A DNA stretch of 64,000 nucleotides from Eggerthellales bacterium (GCA_029225085.1 JAQXVU010000005.1:32198-96197), one strand, 5' to 3'. Counted from the first letter of the stretch, positions 17,799-31,724 are shown. Made by a program: numbers and translations. Notes: generated by a model from the sequence alone, not told the origin.

Positions 17799-19187
17799 TT
17801 ACGAAGAAACCAGCGTTCCCGGGGCGATAGGCGAATCGGAAGAGCCATCAGCACCAGCAGCAGACTGACCAGCCAATTCAGCGTCATCGGAAGCAGCAGC
17901 CTGAGCTTTTGCTCCCTCGGCAACCTGCGCCTCAACGCCCTCAGAGACCCCGGTCTCATCCTCTGCAGCCTTGCGCTTCTGACGAGGTGGCTTATAGGCG
18001 CAGCACTTGTAGTCGTTCACCTCAGCCGAGGCAACGATTTCAGGGATCCACTCGTCAAGGGGCAACAAAGCCTCTGCCTCGAGGACCTCCTTCATCTTGG
18101 CGTGGGTCTCAGGATTACGAGGCATGAACAGGGTGCAGCAATCAGCGGCATCCATGCTAGAAATCTCGAAGGTGCCCAGCTGCTCGGCCTGATCGATGAT
18201 CTCGATCTTATCGGTGCCGATGAGGGGACGGAACACCGGAAGGGTGACCGCCTCGTTGGTGGCGGTGATGTTCTCGATGGTCTGAGACGCTACCTGACCA
18301 AGGCTCTCACCGGTAACCAGGGCCTTCGCGCCTTCCTTGAAGGCGATTTCCTGAGCCACCTTGAACATGAGGCGACGGTACATGATGATGCGCAGAGAAG
18401 GCGGAACCTTTGCCGCGATCTCACGCTGATAGTCGCCGAAGGGAACCACGTACACGCGGGCAATACAGCCGCTGCGCTCGAGGACATGGGCGATGTCATC
18501 GACAAGGTACTCGCTGGTAGATGCCGTCTGGGGCCTGCCGGAGAAATGCACGCCGATGCAGATGGCACCGCGACGAGCCATGCGCCACAGGGCAACCGGA
18601 GAATCGATGCCCGAGGACAGCAGGGAGACGACCTTGCCCGAAGATCCTACGGGCAGACCGCCCACACCGGGGATGCTGCGTGCGTATACATAGGCAGCGT
18701 TCTGAATGACCTCGACGCGAAGCTCGACGTCGGGGTTCTTCATGAGAACCTTCTTGTCAGGGAAGTTCCTGCACAAATGGGCGCCCACCAGCTGATTGAT
18801 CTGGGGCGACTCGATGGGGAAATCGGTGTGGTTGCGACGTGCCTGCACCTTGAAGGAGTAGAAGTCTTCCACGTCGTTCAGGGCCATGACGGCGCCCTCA
18901 TAGATATCATCTATCTCACGAGGAAGCTTATAGCCGCAGGAAACGCGGGCAACACCGGGAACAGATGCCAGCTTATTGGCGATGTCGCATGCAGCCTCAT
19001 AGGAAACGCCCTGGCGAATGAGGACCAGAAGGCGACCAGAGATTTTATGAATGGTCACGATAGGGTCGTCAGACAACAACGAAAGAGCGTTCCTAAGGAG
19101 ACGCTCTTCGAATTTAGACCTATTGTGGCCCTTCAGGCCGATCTCGTGATAGTGAATGAGGCAGATGCGCTGATAGTTCTCAGCCAT
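17799..19187 (-). CDS. thiI: tRNA 4-thiouridine sulfurtransferase ThiI
   Basis: A 462-residue ThiI, which adenylates U8 of tRNA and inserts sulfur, and which in many bacteria also supplies sulfur for the thiamine thiazole. An N-terminal ferredoxin-like domain and a THUMP domain (about 60-165) precede the PP-loop SSGIDSP (191-197). There is no rhodanese domain, as in Bacillus. The last 60 or so residues are a Glu/Ala-rich tail outside the family fold. It starts 5 bp after rpoZ. Confidence 0.93.
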   Translation of the reverse strand: MAENYQRICLIHYHEIGLKGHNRSKFEERLLRNALSLLSDDPIVTIHKISGRLLVLIRQGVSYEAACDIANKLASVPGVARVSCGYKLPREIDDIYEGAVMALNDVEDFYSFKVQARRNHTDFPIESPQINQLVGAHLCRNFPDKKVLMKNPDVELRVEVIQNAAYVYARSIPGVGGLPVGSSGKVVSLLSSGIDSPVALWRMARRGAICIGVHFSGRPQTASTSEYLVDDIAHVLERSGCIARVYVVPFGDYQREIAAKVPPSLRIIMYRRLMFKVAQEIAFKEGAKALVTGESLGQVASQTIENITATNEAVTLPVFRPLIGTDKIEIIDQAEQLGTFEISSMDAADCCTLFMPRNPETHAKMKEVLEAEALLPLDEWIPEIVASAEVNDYKCCAYKPPRQKRKAAEDETGVSEGVEAQVAEGAKAQAAASDDAELAGQSAAGADGSSDSPIAPGTLVSS

Positions 19188-19192
19188 GAAAC

Positions 19193-19450
19193 CTACTTCT
19201 CGAGGTCGAGGGTATCAGGATCGTAGCCCACGGTGCCATCAGCAACCTCCTGGAATGCGATGGAAAGGGGCTTGCGGTTGTTAGCGCGAGCGATCTCGAG
19301 GGCGGTTTCCATCTCGAGAGCGCGGGTGCGCTGACCGCGCATCATCTCGTTGATGTCATGGGCGCGACGAGATGCAACGGAGCACAGCAGGAAACGGTCG
19401 TACTCAGTGTTGTCAAGCAGGTCGTTGATATTGGGTTCGATAATGCTCAT
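19193..19450 (-). CDS. rpoZ: RNA polymerase omega subunit
   Basis: An 85-residue omega subunit that helps assemble RNA polymerase. The diagnostic block is YDRFLLCSVASRRAHDINEMMRGQ, followed by ALEIARANNRKPLSIAFQEVADG. The position between gmk (10 bp) and thiI (5 bp) fits the gmk-rpoZ linkage found in most bacteria. Confidence 0.95.
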   Translation of the reverse strand: MSIIEPNINDLLDNTEYDRFLLCSVASRRAHDINEMMRGQRTRALEMETALEIARANNRKPLSIAFQEVADGTVGYDPDTLDLEK

Positions 19451-19460
19451 ATCGTCTTCC

Positions 19461-20027
19461 TTATTCGATTTCAGCCTTGGCGTTCACGTAATTCACCAGT
19501 TGGCGCGTGGCAACGTCAAGATCGTCGTTCACGAAGGTAACATCATACTCTTCTTTGCGGGATAACTCCACCTCTGCGGTGGCCATTCGCCGCTCAATAA
19601 CATCCTGAGGCTCGGTTCCCCTGCCCTCTAGGCGCCTTCTGAGCTCCTCGAGGGATGGAGGCGCGATGAACACCAGGATTGCCTCGGGGATCTTCTCCCT
19701 GACCTGGAAAGCACCCTGCACGTCAATTTCTAGAATGACCTGCTTTCCCTCAGCCATAGCGGAGAGAACGGTTTCCTTCAGGGTGCCGTAGCGATTGCCG
19801 TGAACATGGGCCCATTCCAGGAACCCATCCTGGGCAACCAGCTCATCGAATCGCTCATCGGACAAATAGAAATAGGAAACCCCCTCCTGCTCACCAGGAC
19901 GAGGGTCACGAGTGGTTGCGGAAACAGAAACCCACACGTCGGGGACCTGTTCACGCAAACGGGCCATCAGCGTGCCCTTGCCGGCACCTGATGGCCCAGA
20001 TACTACAAAAAGATTACCTTTGCGCAT
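19461..20027 (-). CDS. gmk: Guanylate kinase
   Basis: A 188-residue GMP kinase producing GDP for nucleotide pools. The P-loop is SGPSGAGKGTL near residue 10, followed by the GMP-binding region SVSATTRDPRPGEQEGVSYFYL. It is located 7 bp after mihF and 10 bp before rpoZ, the typical actinobacterial order. Confidence 0.96.
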   Translation of the reverse strand: MRKGNLFVVSGPSGAGKGTLMARLREQVPDVWVSVSATTRDPRPGEQEGVSYFYLSDERFDELVAQDGFLEWAHVHGNRYGTLKETVLSAMAEGKQVILEIDVQGAFQVREKIPEAILVFIAPPSLEELRRRLEGRGTEPQDVIERRMATAEVELSRKEEYDVTFVNDDLDVATRQLVNYVNAKAEIE

Positions 20028-20034
20028 GAACTCT

Positions 20035-20343
20035 TTACTTCAAACGTTCCAACAGTGCAGCCTCCTGGCGCTTGCCGAGGCCGCGAAGACGTCTGCTTGG
20101 AGCGATGTTCAACTCTGCCATGACCTTCTCAGTCTTAGCCTTGCCATAACCAGGCATGGTCTCGATAAGGGTAGAGACCTTCATACGGCCAATGACTTCG
20201 TCATCCTTCTTCTCAAGCAGATCTTCCAGAGAGAGCTTACCACTTTTCAGGTCCTCGCGAACCTGGGCACGAAGGATTCGAGCCTGTTTAGCCTTTTCCA
20301 GGGCTGCAGCGCGCTCCTCCGGCGTCAACTGAGGAATTGCCAT
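20035..20343 (-). CDS. mihF: Actinobacterial integration host factor (mIHF-like)
   Basis: A 102-residue nucleoid-associated protein. The pattern MAIPQLTPEERAAALEKA, and then a C-terminal helix-two-turn-helix with VSTLIETMPGYGKAKTEKVMAELNI and RRLRGLGKRQ, matches the actinobacterial mIHF family, which is unrelated to proteobacterial IHF. The ATG at 20343 has GGAGATAAT directly upstream; the frame is open to 20463 but that part is an AT-rich leader. Its presence in front of gmk is a good marker for Actinomycetota. Confidence 0.93.
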   Translation of the reverse strand: MAIPQLTPEERAAALEKAKQARILRAQVREDLKSGKLSLEDLLEKKDDEVIGRMKVSTLIETMPGYGKAKTEKVMAELNIAPSRRLRGLGKRQEAALLERLK

Positions 20344-20434
20344 ATTATCTCCTTTTTTTGACAAAATTAAACATTTGGAGAATAACACATCTCTTTTGTT
20401 TATATCATCGCCCGACGAAAAGGAATACTGATAA

Positions 20435-20463
20435 TTTTTAAGCATCGGGCATGGATTTAACAA
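20435..20463 (-). promoter_or_regulatory. Candidate promoter of mihF-gmk-rpoZ-thiI
   Basis: On the minus strand TTGTTA (20463-20458), 17 bp, then TAAAAA (20440-20435), each 4/6 to consensus, in an unusually AT-rich 120-bp spacer. It would give a leader of about 85 nt. Evidence is composition and spacing only. Confidence 0.4.
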
Positions 20464-20518
20464 ATTCGATTCATAGTATGACCAGGTAAAAGCCTCTAAA
20501 CCACTTTAATTCAGTAAG

Positions 20519-21241
20519 TTACAGACTGGCCACGATATCCTCGAAAGCGGCGACAGGATCTGCTGCCTGGGTGATAGGACGACCAATAACCAGATGGGAA
20601 GCTCCTGCTTCGAAAGCAGCCTTAGGAGTTGCTACGCGCTTCTGGTCGCCGACATCGGCAGTGGCAGGGCGCACACCAGGGGTAACGATGTAGGCGTCAG
20701 GGCCGAGCACTTTGCGGAGCTCGGAAGCCTCCTGAGGAGAAGCCACGACACCGGAAAGCCCGGAAACCTTCACGTGAGCAGCCATGATCAGAACCTGCTG
20801 CTCAATGTAGCGAGCAACGCCGATCTCATCGAGCTCGCCCTGGCCCATAGAGGTAAGGACGGTAACGCCCAGGGTGGCAGCAGGGTCGGTGCCCATCTCA
20901 GCGGCAGCTTCCATCACGCCTTCCTGGCCAGCACGCATCATCTCGATGGTACCGATGGAGTGCATGGTGAGCATGTCAGCGCCCGTCTTCACCGCAGCTT
21001 TAGCAGCGCCGCGCACCTGATGAGGAATATCGTGGAACTTCAGGTCGAGGAACACCTTGAATCCCCTATCCTTCAGCTCCTGCACGATGGAAGGACCCTC
21101 CTGGTAGTACAGGGTCATGCCAACCTTCATCCAGGTGGCATGGCCAGCCAGAAGATCGGCCAAACGCAGGGCCTCCTGCTTATCGCAGTCGAGGGCGACG
21201 ATGATGCGATCCCTCTCGGGGATCTCGGTGAACTTAGGCAT
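20519..21241 (-). CDS. pyrF: Orotidine 5'-phosphate decarboxylase
   Basis: Last step of UMP synthesis. The 240-residue protein shows the barrel start [18 protein letters not shown], the catalytic Asp-Lys-x2-Asp in [13 protein letters not shown], and the C-terminal phosphate site VTPGVRP with HLVIGRPIT. The ATG at 21241, with GGAG upstream, overlaps the pyrD stop by 8 bp. It is the last gene of the pyr operon here; no pyrE follows. Confidence 0.95.
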   Translation of the reverse strand: MPKFTEIPERDRIIVALDCDKQEALRLADLLAGHATWMKVGMTLYYQEGPSIVQELKDRGFKVFLDLKFHDIPHQVRGAAKAAVKTGADMLTMHSIGTIEMMRAGQEGVMEAAAEMGTDPAATLGVTVLTSMGQGELDEIGVARYIEQQVLIMAAHVKVSGLSGVVASPQEASELRKVLGPDAYIVTPGVRPATADVGDQKRVATPKAAFEAGASHLVIGRPITQAADPVAAFEDIVASL

Positions 21242-22148
21242 CGAGGGCTCCAATCAGCTCGTTGACGTCGGAAACGCCTTGGTCGGAACAATAGCGCTCG
21301 ATACCCTCGATGACCTCGATGGTAGCAAGCGGATTAACGAAATTATACGCTCCAACAGCCACGGCGGTAGCACCAGCCAGCATGAACTCGATGGCATCGT
21401 CAGCATTGGCAATGCCGCCCATGCCCAACAGGGGAACCTTCACCGCATTGTGCACCTGCCACACCTTCGCCAAGGCGACGGGCTTAATGGCAGGACCAGA
21501 CAGACCGCCGGTTACGCGGGCAAGCAGGGGCTTCCGGGTGCGAATGTCAATGCCCATGCCCAACAGGGTGTTAATCAGCGAAATGGCATCGGCGCCGGCA
21601 GCTTCTGCAGCACGAGCGATCTCAGCGATGTCGGTGACGTTAGGAGTGAGCTTCACGAACATGGGGCGCTTGGTGCAGGCACGGCAAGCGCTCACCACTT
21701 CTTCTACCATCTTGGGATCCGTGCCGATGGTCATGCCGCCAGCATCTACGTTGGGGCAGGAGATGTTGATCTCATAGGCGTCGGGAACCTCGGACTCCTC
21801 GAGAGCCTGCAGGCAATCGACGTACTCGGAGACGCTATGGCCAGAGACGTTCACGATAACCGTGGCGCCCTGCTCAGCCAGCCAAGGAAGGTCGACCTCC
21901 TTGAAATGCTGCACGCCGGGGTTCTGCAAGCCGATGGCGTTCAGCATGCCCGAAGGGGTCTCAGCCAGACGAGGCATGGGGCCGCCCTCCCAGGGAACCG
22001 CGGAGACGCCCTTGGTGGTGACGGCGCCAAGGCGGGACACGTCGAAGAAGTCGGCGTACTGCATGCCGGAACCGAAGGTGCCAGAGCCCGTGGTCACGGG
22101 GTTCTTCATGACCAGACCGCCCAGGTTAACTTGCATATTCACAGCCAT
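21234..22148 (-). CDS. pyrD: Dihydroorotate dehydrogenase, class 1B catalytic subunit
   Basis: Oxidises dihydroorotate to orotate using FMN. The 304-residue protein has [11 protein letters not shown] and the FMN-binding [17 protein letters not shown]. The active-site loop [13 protein letters not shown] contains the Ser/Cys region of class 1 enzymes. The class 1B assignment rests on the adjacent pyrK, which supplies FAD and a [2Fe-2S] cluster so that NAD+ is the electron acceptor. The ATG at 22148 comes 2 bp after the pyrK stop. Confidence 0.95.
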   Translation of the reverse strand: MAVNMQVNLGGLVMKNPVTTGSGTFGSGMQYADFFDVSRLGAVTTKGVSAVPWEGGPMPRLAETPSGMLNAIGLQNPGVQHFKEVDLPWLAEQGATVIVNVSGHSVSEYVDCLQALEESEVPDAYEINISCPNVDAGGMTIGTDPKMVEEVVSACRACTKRPMFVKLTPNVTDIAEIARAAEAAGADAISLINTLLGMGIDIRTRKPLLARVTGGLSGPAIKPVALAKVWQVHNAVKVPLLGMGGIANADDAIEFMLAGATAVAVGAYNFVNPLATIEVIEGIERYCSDQGVSDVNELIGALDA

Positions 22149-22150
22149 GG

Positions 22151-22945
22151 CTACCACACAACCTTTCGAGCGTCGAAAACAGGACCGTCTACGCAGGAGC
22201 GCTTGTTGCCCTCAGTGGTGGCAACGATGCATCCCAAGCATGCGCCAATGCCGCAGGCCATGTGCTTTTCCATAGAAACCTGGCAGGGAATACCCTGCTC
22301 AGAAGCGGCTTTTGCGGTGTAGGCCATCACAGGGGTCGGTCCGCAGGAAGCCACCAGATCGAAGCTTTCGGAAGCCATGAGCTCTGCGGCAGGCACCGTG
22401 CAGAAGCCAGGAGTGCCAAAGGAGCCGTCGTCGGTGCAGCAGATGACGGTGGTGTTAGGCAGAGCCTCGTAAGCGTCCTTGCAAGCCAGGGCATCCTTGG
22501 TCTGAGCGCCCATAACCACCGTGAGCTCTACACCGGCAGATACCAGCTCGGAGGCGAAGAGGAACAGTGGAGCGGCACCAACGCCGCCAACCACGAAGAG
22601 GGCGCGCTGGCAATCCTCGGGCTTCACCCAGCCGTTTCCGATGGGACCGAGCATGTTCACGACCTGGCCCTCCCCCACCTTGGTGAGGGCATCAGAGCCG
22701 AAGCCCACCACCTGATACAGCAGCACCATGGTGCCCTGCTCGGGGTTAGCCTGGTACACGGAAATAGGACGGCGCAGCATGTGGCCTTCCATACCGGGCA
22801 CCTGCAGATGCACGAACTGACCGGGACGAACCGCAGCTGCGATCTGAGGAGCCTGGAAGGTTGCCAGGTACAGGCGATCGGTGACCTGCACCTGGGATAG
22901 GAGAACAGTGTCCTCGGAGAGAACCTTCTGAGTGTCTACGCACAC
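22151..22945 (-). CDS. pyrK: Dihydroorotate dehydrogenase electron transfer subunit
   Basis: A 264-residue ferredoxin-reductase-like protein that passes electrons from PyrD to NAD+. It has an FAD-binding barrel ([21 protein letters not shown]), an NAD domain ([12 protein letters not shown]) and a C-terminal [2Fe-2S] ligand set CGIGACLGC plus RSCVDGPVF. It starts with GTG at 22945, 1 bp after carB. Confidence 0.95.
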   Translation of the reverse strand: MCVDTQKVLSEDTVLLSQVQVTDRLYLATFQAPQIAAAVRPGQFVHLQVPGMEGHMLRRPISVYQANPEQGTMVLLYQVVGFGSDALTKVGEGQVVNMLGPIGNGWVKPEDCQRALFVVGGVGAAPLFLFASELVSAGVELTVVMGAQTKDALACKDAYEALPNTTVICCTDDGSFGTPGFCTVPAAELMASESFDLVASCGPTPVMAYTAKAASEQGIPCQVSMEKHMACGIGACLGCIVATTEGNKRSCVDGPVFDARKVVW

Positions 22946-22946
22946 G

Positions 22947-26160
<3,214 letters not shown>

Positions 26161-26168
<8 letters not shown>

Positions 26169-27513
26169 GAACCTCGCCCTCCTCACTTGCGAAGTTCCAG
26201 CCAGCCAGGCGATCCTTCGCGATGTCGATGTCCAGATAGGATTCGTCTCCGTCCATCAGGCGGGCGAAAGCGGTAAACAGATAGTGAGCATCCGTAGGGC
26301 CAGGGTTGGCCTCGGGATGGTACTGCACGCTGAAGACGGGGTGATCGAGGAAGCGGATGCCCTCGGCGGTGCCGTCGTTCAGGTTCACGTGGGTCAGCTG
26401 AATGCGACCGAACTCAGCGCTTTCCACTACAGGAGCGATATGGCGCTCAGTCCAGAAGCGCAGGTCGGTCTGATGCTCGGTGAAGCCACCGGAGAGCTCG
26501 GGAACCAGAGGACCCAGAGAATCGAAGAGCAGGCCGAAGCCATGGTTCTGAGCGGTGATCTCTACGCGACCGGTGAGCAGGTTCATAACGGGCTGGTTGC
26601 CGCCGCGGTGGCCGAACTTCAACTTCTCGATGGAAGCGCCTGCAGCCTTGGAAATCATCTGATGGCCCAGGCAGATACCGAAGATGGGCTTCTTGCCGAT
26701 GAGCTTGCGCACCTGGTTGTAGGTGCCTTCCACCGCTTCAGGGTCACCAGGACCGTTAGACAGGAAGATGCCGTCAGGGTCAGCAGCCAGGACCTCCTCG
26801 GCGGGAGTGTCCCAGGGAACCACCGTCACGTCGCAACCCACGCGAGCAAGACCTGCCAGGATAGAGTCCTTCGCGCCGCAGTCATAGGCGACGACCTTGT
26901 GGCGAGGGGCCTCGGGCTCGGAGAGAGCGAAGGCCTGGCTCGCACCGTAGGAAGCGGGATCGAAGTGATAGGACTCAGTGCAGCTGACGGTCTCGGCCAG
27001 GTTCACGCCCACGATGCTCTGGGAGGCGCGGACCTTGGCAAGGAGGCTCTCGGTATCAAGATCCTCGGTGGAAAGGACGGCGCGCTGGGCACCGAAGTCG
27101 CGAACGTGCTTGGTCAGCGCACGGGTGTCGATGCCGGAGATGACCACCACACCGCGCTCGGTAAGGAACTCGGGCAGGGACTGGGTGCTGCGCCAGTTGG
27201 AAGGAACGGCGCACATGTCATGAACGGCGAAGCCGCGAAGGGCCAGGGTGTCGCGCTGCAAATCGTCGGGGTTGATGCCGTAGTTGCCGATCTGAGGATA
27301 GGTCATGGTGATGATCTGGCCTGCATAGGAAGGGTCAGAGAGAACTTCCAGATATCCTACCAGGCTGGTGTTGAAGCAGATCTCGCCAAACACCTCGCCA
27401 CGAGCGGCAGGTGCCTCGCCCTCGAAAACCGTTCCGTCCTCGAGCACGAGCTTTGCCTTGGGAAGCACGCCATGGGTCGTGCCGGAAAGAAGCTGTTCGC
27501 TAAGCTTACTCAA
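26161..27513 (-). CDS. carA: Carbamoyl-phosphate synthase small (glutaminase) subunit
   Basis: The amidotransferase subunit that hydrolyses glutamine for CarB. The class I glutaminase triad is visible: Cys in [11 protein letters not shown], then His and Glu in [13 protein letters not shown]. At 450 aa it is longer than the usual 360-390, with extra length at both ends and in the middle. The start appears to be a TTG at 27513 that overlaps the pyrC stop by 8 bp; AGGGAGAGG lies just upstream and no ATG is available near the family's N-terminus. Confidence 0.94.
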
Positions 27514-28798
27514 TTACCTCTCCCTCTTTCATTACCAGTTTGCCGGAAACCAGGACCTCGGTTGCCTTGCCCGTGAACTGGGCGCCAAGGAACCCGGAAT
27601 TATTTGCCTTAGAAAGGAAGTCCTCCTCGTGAACCGTCCACTGGGCCTCGGGGTCGAAGACGGTGATGTCGGCAGGATAGCCCTCGGCGATCTTCACCTC
27701 GGGGATACCCAGAAGCTTACGAGGAGCAACCGCCATGCACTGAACCAGGCGGTCATAGCCAATGAGACCGGGGCGCACCATGTTGGTGAGCATGGAAGCC
27801 AGGGAGGTCTCGAGGCCGGTCATGCCGAAGGGTGCCAGCTCGAACTCGCGAGCCTTCTCAGCGCGGGTATGAGGGGCATGGTCGGTGACGATGCAGTCGA
27901 TGGTGCCGTCGACGACGCCCTGAATGAGGGCCTTGCGGTCATCCTCGGTACGCAGAGGAGGGTTGATCTTGAACTGGGTCTCATAGCCCTCGGAGATGCT
28001 GTCCTCGGTGAGGAACAGGTGGTTTGGCGTCACCTCGCAGGTAACCTGCACGCCGCGCTCCTTGCCATTGCGCACGATGTCGAGGCCGCGGGCGGAGGTG
28101 ATGTGCTGAATGTGGATGGGGCAGCCGGTCATCTCGGATAGGGAGATGTCACGCTCAATCTGAATCTCCTCGCCGGCAGCAGGCCATCCTTCCAGACCCA
28201 AACGGGAGGAAGCCACGCCCTCGTTCACCTGGCCGGAGCCCACCAGACCCTCGTCCTGGCAGTGGCTCATAACCACCTTGCCGAACATCTTGCCGTAGTC
28301 CATGACGCGACGCATGACGCCAGCGTCCTGCACACCACGGCCATCATCGGTGAAGGCCACGGCGCCGTGGGCCACCAGCTCGCCCATCTCGGTGAGCTGC
28401 TCGCCCTTGCGGCCCTTGGTGCAGGCAGCGGAGGGGCGGATGTGGCACAGGCCCACCTTCTGGGCCTTCTGCAGGATGTAGTCGACCACATCGGCGTTGT
28501 CGGTCTCAGGCTTGGTGTTGGGCATGGTGCACACATCGGTGAAGCCACCGTGCACAGCGGCACGAGAACCGGAGGCGATGTCCTCCTTCTGCTCGAAGCC
28601 AGGGTCACGGAAGTGCACGTGCACATCTACAAGACCGGGAACCAAAACCTTGCCGGAAAGGTCGATGACCTGGGCATCGCCTGCGGAGAGATCGGAGCCC
28701 ACCGCGGTAATGCTCTCCCCTTCCACCAGGACGTCGGTGATTTCATCGAGTGCCATCTGAGGATCGATGACGCGGGCGTTCTTAAGCAGATATGCCAT
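27506..28798 (-). CDS. pyrC: Dihydroorotase (class I)
   Basis: Cyclises carbamoyl aspartate. The 430-residue protein has the metal-binding DVHVHFRDPG near residue 58, later histidines in HCQDEGL and HIQHITS, and the catalytic Asp in CIVTDHAPH. The class I length and the KEDI segment fit the Gram-positive/actinobacterial enzyme. The ATG at 28798 overlaps the pyrB 3' end by 17 bp. Confidence 0.95.
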   Translation of the reverse strand: MAYLLKNARVIDPQMALDEITDVLVEGESITAVGSDLSAGDAQVIDLSGKVLVPGLVDVHVHFRDPGFEQKEDIASGSRAAVHGGFTDVCTMPNTKPETDNADVVDYILQKAQKVGLCHIRPSAACTKGRKGEQLTEMGELVAHGAVAFTDDGRGVQDAGVMRRVMDYGKMFGKVVMSHCQDEGLVGSGQVNEGVASSRLGLEGWPAAGEEIQIERDISLSEMTGCPIHIQHITSARGLDIVRNGKERGVQVTCEVTPNHLFLTEDSISEGYETQFKINPPLRTEDDRKALIQGVVDGTIDCIVTDHAPHTRAEKAREFELAPFGMTGLETSLASMLTNMVRPGLIGYDRLVQCMAVAPRKLLGIPEVKIAEGYPADITVFDPEAQWTVHEEDFLSKANNSGFLGAQFTGKATEVLVSGKLVMKEGEVIE

Positions 28799-29725
28799 TT
28801 TCAGCACCTCCAAGGAGCAGATAGAGAACGGACATGCGGACACAGAGACCGCCGAACACTTGGTCGAGGATGACGGAGCGCTCGGGGTGATCAGCCATAT
28901 AAGAATCGAGTTCGACACCACGGTTGATAGGACCGGGGTGGCAGATGATGGCATCCTTCTTCATGAGATGCTCGCGGCTCTTGTTCAGGCCGTACAGCAG
29001 GCTGTACTCACGCAGAGATGGGAAGGGGCTGTTCTCGAGCCTCTCCTGCTGCACCCTGAGCATGTACACCACGTCGAGCTCGGGAAGGACATCGTCGAAG
29101 AACGGGGTGGTTGCATCGGCGCCCATGACATCGGGGCGTGCGGGAAGCAGCGTAGCCGGAGCGATGAGGGTCACATGAGCGCCCACGGTATGCAGCCCGC
29201 GAATGAGGGATCCGCACACACGGGAATGGGCGATGTCACCCACGATGCCCACCTTCAAACCTTCCAGCGTGCCCTTACGGCGCCAGATGGAATACAAGTC
29301 GAGAAGGGCCTGGGTAGGATGCTGATGCTTGCCGTCACCTGCATCGATAACGCAGGCATCGGTGTACTGGGTCACCAGCTTGGCTGCGCCAGCGTACTTA
29401 TGGCGCACCACGAAACAATCAACGTTGTAGGCATCGAGGGTCATGATGGTGTCGCCGAGGCTCTCGCCCTTCACCGTCGAGCTCGAGGAGCCACCTGCGT
29501 TGATGGTGTCGCAGCTCAGACGCTTCTCCGCAAGCTCGAAAGAAGTACGGGTGCGGGTGGAAGGCTCGAAGAACATGTTCACCACGGTGCGGCCGCGCAA
29601 GGCGGGAACCTTCTTGATGCGGCGGCGGTTCACCTCTTCGAACATGACGGCGTTTTCCAGAATGGTCATGATGTCGCTCTCTGACAGATCGTTCATCGAG
29701 AGCAGGTGCTTATGGTTGAAGGACA

Positions 29726-29726
<1 letters not shown>
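28782..29726 (-). CDS. pyrB: Aspartate carbamoyltransferase catalytic subunit
   Basis: The committed step of pyrimidine synthesis. The 314-residue protein has the carbamoyl-phosphate motif FFEPSTRTRTSFE, the HPTQALLDL block and the HPGPINRGVE signature. There is no regulatory pyrI gene nearby, so control is likely at the transcript level by PyrR. The ATG overlaps the pyrR stop by one base (TAATG). Confidence 0.96.
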
Positions 29727-30412
<686 letters not shown>

Positions 30413-30435
30413 TCATGTGCGTTGTATCGCTATGT

Positions 30436-30475
30436 GCGCCTTGTCGGTATCTCTGTACCGCCCTTAAAGGACGCC
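30436..30475 (-). promoter_or_regulatory. PyrR-binding loop (anti-antiterminator) in the pyr leader
   Basis: The minus-strand transcript forms a hairpin with stem CGGUA/UACCG and the hexaloop CAGAGA (30455-30450). This fits the terminal loop CNGNGA of the PyrR consensus ARUCCNGNGAGGYU. The 5' side carries UCCUUUAAG, resembling the conserved internal bulge, and GCG closes with CGC at the base. UMP-bound PyrR stabilising this hairpin would permit the downstream terminator at 30373-30407. Confidence 0.85.
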
Positions 30476-30479
30476 TAGT

Positions 30480-30509
30480 AGTATACGCCTAACCTGCCAG
30501 GCGTTTCAT
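30480..30509 (-). promoter_or_regulatory. pyr operon promoter
   Basis: On the minus strand ATGAAA (30509-30504), 18 bp, then TATACT (30485-30480). The -10 matches 5/6 and the -35 4/6. Initiation about 7 bp downstream would place the PyrR-binding hairpin at the very 5' end of the transcript, as in other PyrR-controlled leaders. The spacer contains a small inverted repeat (CGCCTGGCAGGTTAGGCG). Confidence 0.6.
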
Positions 30510-30635
30510 GAGAATCACGACCAGCGGACAGACTACGCATAATCCCTTGCAATATTTAACAATCTGGAAAGAAAGTCTCTACTTTCACCCGCATCAAATG
30601 GGAACGGGAAGCCCAACGCAACCTACGCGAAGTAA

Positions 30636-30693
30636 AACGAAACGCTCTACTTCACCTGCACAGGCAGGAACGAAACGCTCTACTTCACCTGCA
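30636..30693. repeat. Perfect 25-bp direct repeat (period 33) including a gene 3' end
   Basis: The 25-bp segment 30669-30693, which contains the last codons and stop of the lipoprotein gene, is repeated exactly at 30636-30660 just downstream. The core GAAACGCTC is also the core of the separate 16-bp array at 32210-32333. Confidence 0.88.
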
Positions 30694-31243
30694 TGTTGGA
30701 AATGAGGTTGGTGAACTCGCGGGACACGCCATCAAAGCCGGTCTGGGTGAACTGCAAGGTGTAGGTCATGATGCCGTCATCGTAAGCGTCGGCGATGAAG
30801 TAATAACCTGTTCCCTCAGCGCCATCGTCAATCACCACGGTGACGGAAGAGGCATTGTGGCCATCGAGAGAAATATCTTCCACATCGCTAACCGAAGTGT
30901 CCTCGGCGATCTTGCCGTACTTGCCGTTCAGGGCCTTATCGTGCTTGTCAGCAAGCCAGGCATCCTTGTCACCACCAAGCAAGTAGGACACGGTGATGGT
31001 GCCGTAAGTTACGGAGCCATCAGTGCTGGTGACGGTGAACACAGAGCCGTCCTTCTCATCGCTGACGGTGAAGTTGTCAGAGTATTGGGTAGACCACTGA
31101 CCCGTAGGAGACTCGTAGGTGACGAGCTGAACTTCCTTCTTTTCCTCCTTCGATCCGCAGCCCGCAAGCAGCGAGGCGCAAAGTGCCAGAGCCAGCACCA
31201 GAAACAGAGGAACGAACTTTGACTTAACCGCAGAAGCGCCCAT
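30680..31243 (-). CDS. Predicted lipoprotein of unknown function
   Basis: 187 residues. The signal peptide (VPLFLVLALALCASLLAGCGS) ends in a lipobox LAGC, so the protein should be anchored on the outer face of the membrane by a diacylglyceryl-Cys. The mature part is a small beta-rich domain (YESPTGQWSTQYSDNF and TYTLQFTQTGFDG) loosely reminiscent of PsbP-like lipoproteins, but I cannot assign a family. It lies 37 bp downstream of yqeY. Its 3' end takes part in a 33-bp-period direct repeat. Confidence 0.8.
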   Translation of the reverse strand: MGASAVKSKFVPLFLVLALALCASLLAGCGSKEEKKEVQLVTYESPTGQWSTQYSDNFTVSDEKDGSVFTVTSTDGSVTYGTITVSYLLGGDKDAWLADKHDKALNGKYGKIAEDTSVSDVEDISLDGHNASSVTVVIDDGAEGTGYYFIADAYDDGIMTYTLQFTQTGFDGVSREFTNLISNMQVK

Positions 31244-31280
31244 GAAGACCCCCTAGAACTAGACCATGGGTGAGATTGTA

Positions 31281-31724
31281 CTACTGAAGACGAGACTGCA
31301 CGCTCTTGGCGGCATATGCCTTGTCGAAATTGCCGTCGGTCGCCTTGGTAAGGGCACCCATGACCTTGCCCATGTCCTTCTTAGAGGTAACGCCTAGCTC
31401 ATCGATAGTCTTCTGAATGAGGGCGTCGAGCTCGTCGCCGGTAAGCGCGGCGGGAAGCAGGGATTCGAGGATGGCAACCTGCTGGGTGAGGCGCTCGGTG
31501 CGCTCGTCGTCGTTGGCAGCCTTAATGGAGCCTTCCAGTGTCTCCTTGGTCTGCTTGGTAACGCGCTTCACCATGGCCACGACATCGGCGTCGGTAACCT
31601 CGCGGCGCTCATCGACCTCGATGTTCTTCAGCTCGCCATGCACCTGGCGCAAAATGCTCAGACGCACCTTGTCCTTGGCCTTCATGGCATCCTTAATCTG
31701 CTCCTTCAGCTCGTCATAGGTCAT
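31281..31724 (-). CDS. GatB/YqeY domain protein
   Basis: A 147-residue YqeY-type protein, all-helical, related to the tail domain of the GatB amidotransferase subunit. The N-terminus TYDELKEQIKDAMKAKDKVRLSILRQV and the end GVTSKKDMGKVMGALTKA-DG are diagnostic. The function of stand-alone YqeY is uncertain; a tRNA-related role is often proposed. The GGAGG ribosome site is visible just upstream. Confidence 0.92.
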   Translation of the reverse strand: MTYDELKEQIKDAMKAKDKVRLSILRQVHGELKNIEVDERREVTDADVVAMVKRVTKQTKETLEGSIKAANDDERTERLTQQVAILESLLPAALTGDELDALIQKTIDELGVTSKKDMGKVMGALTKATDGNFDKAYAAKSVQSRLQ

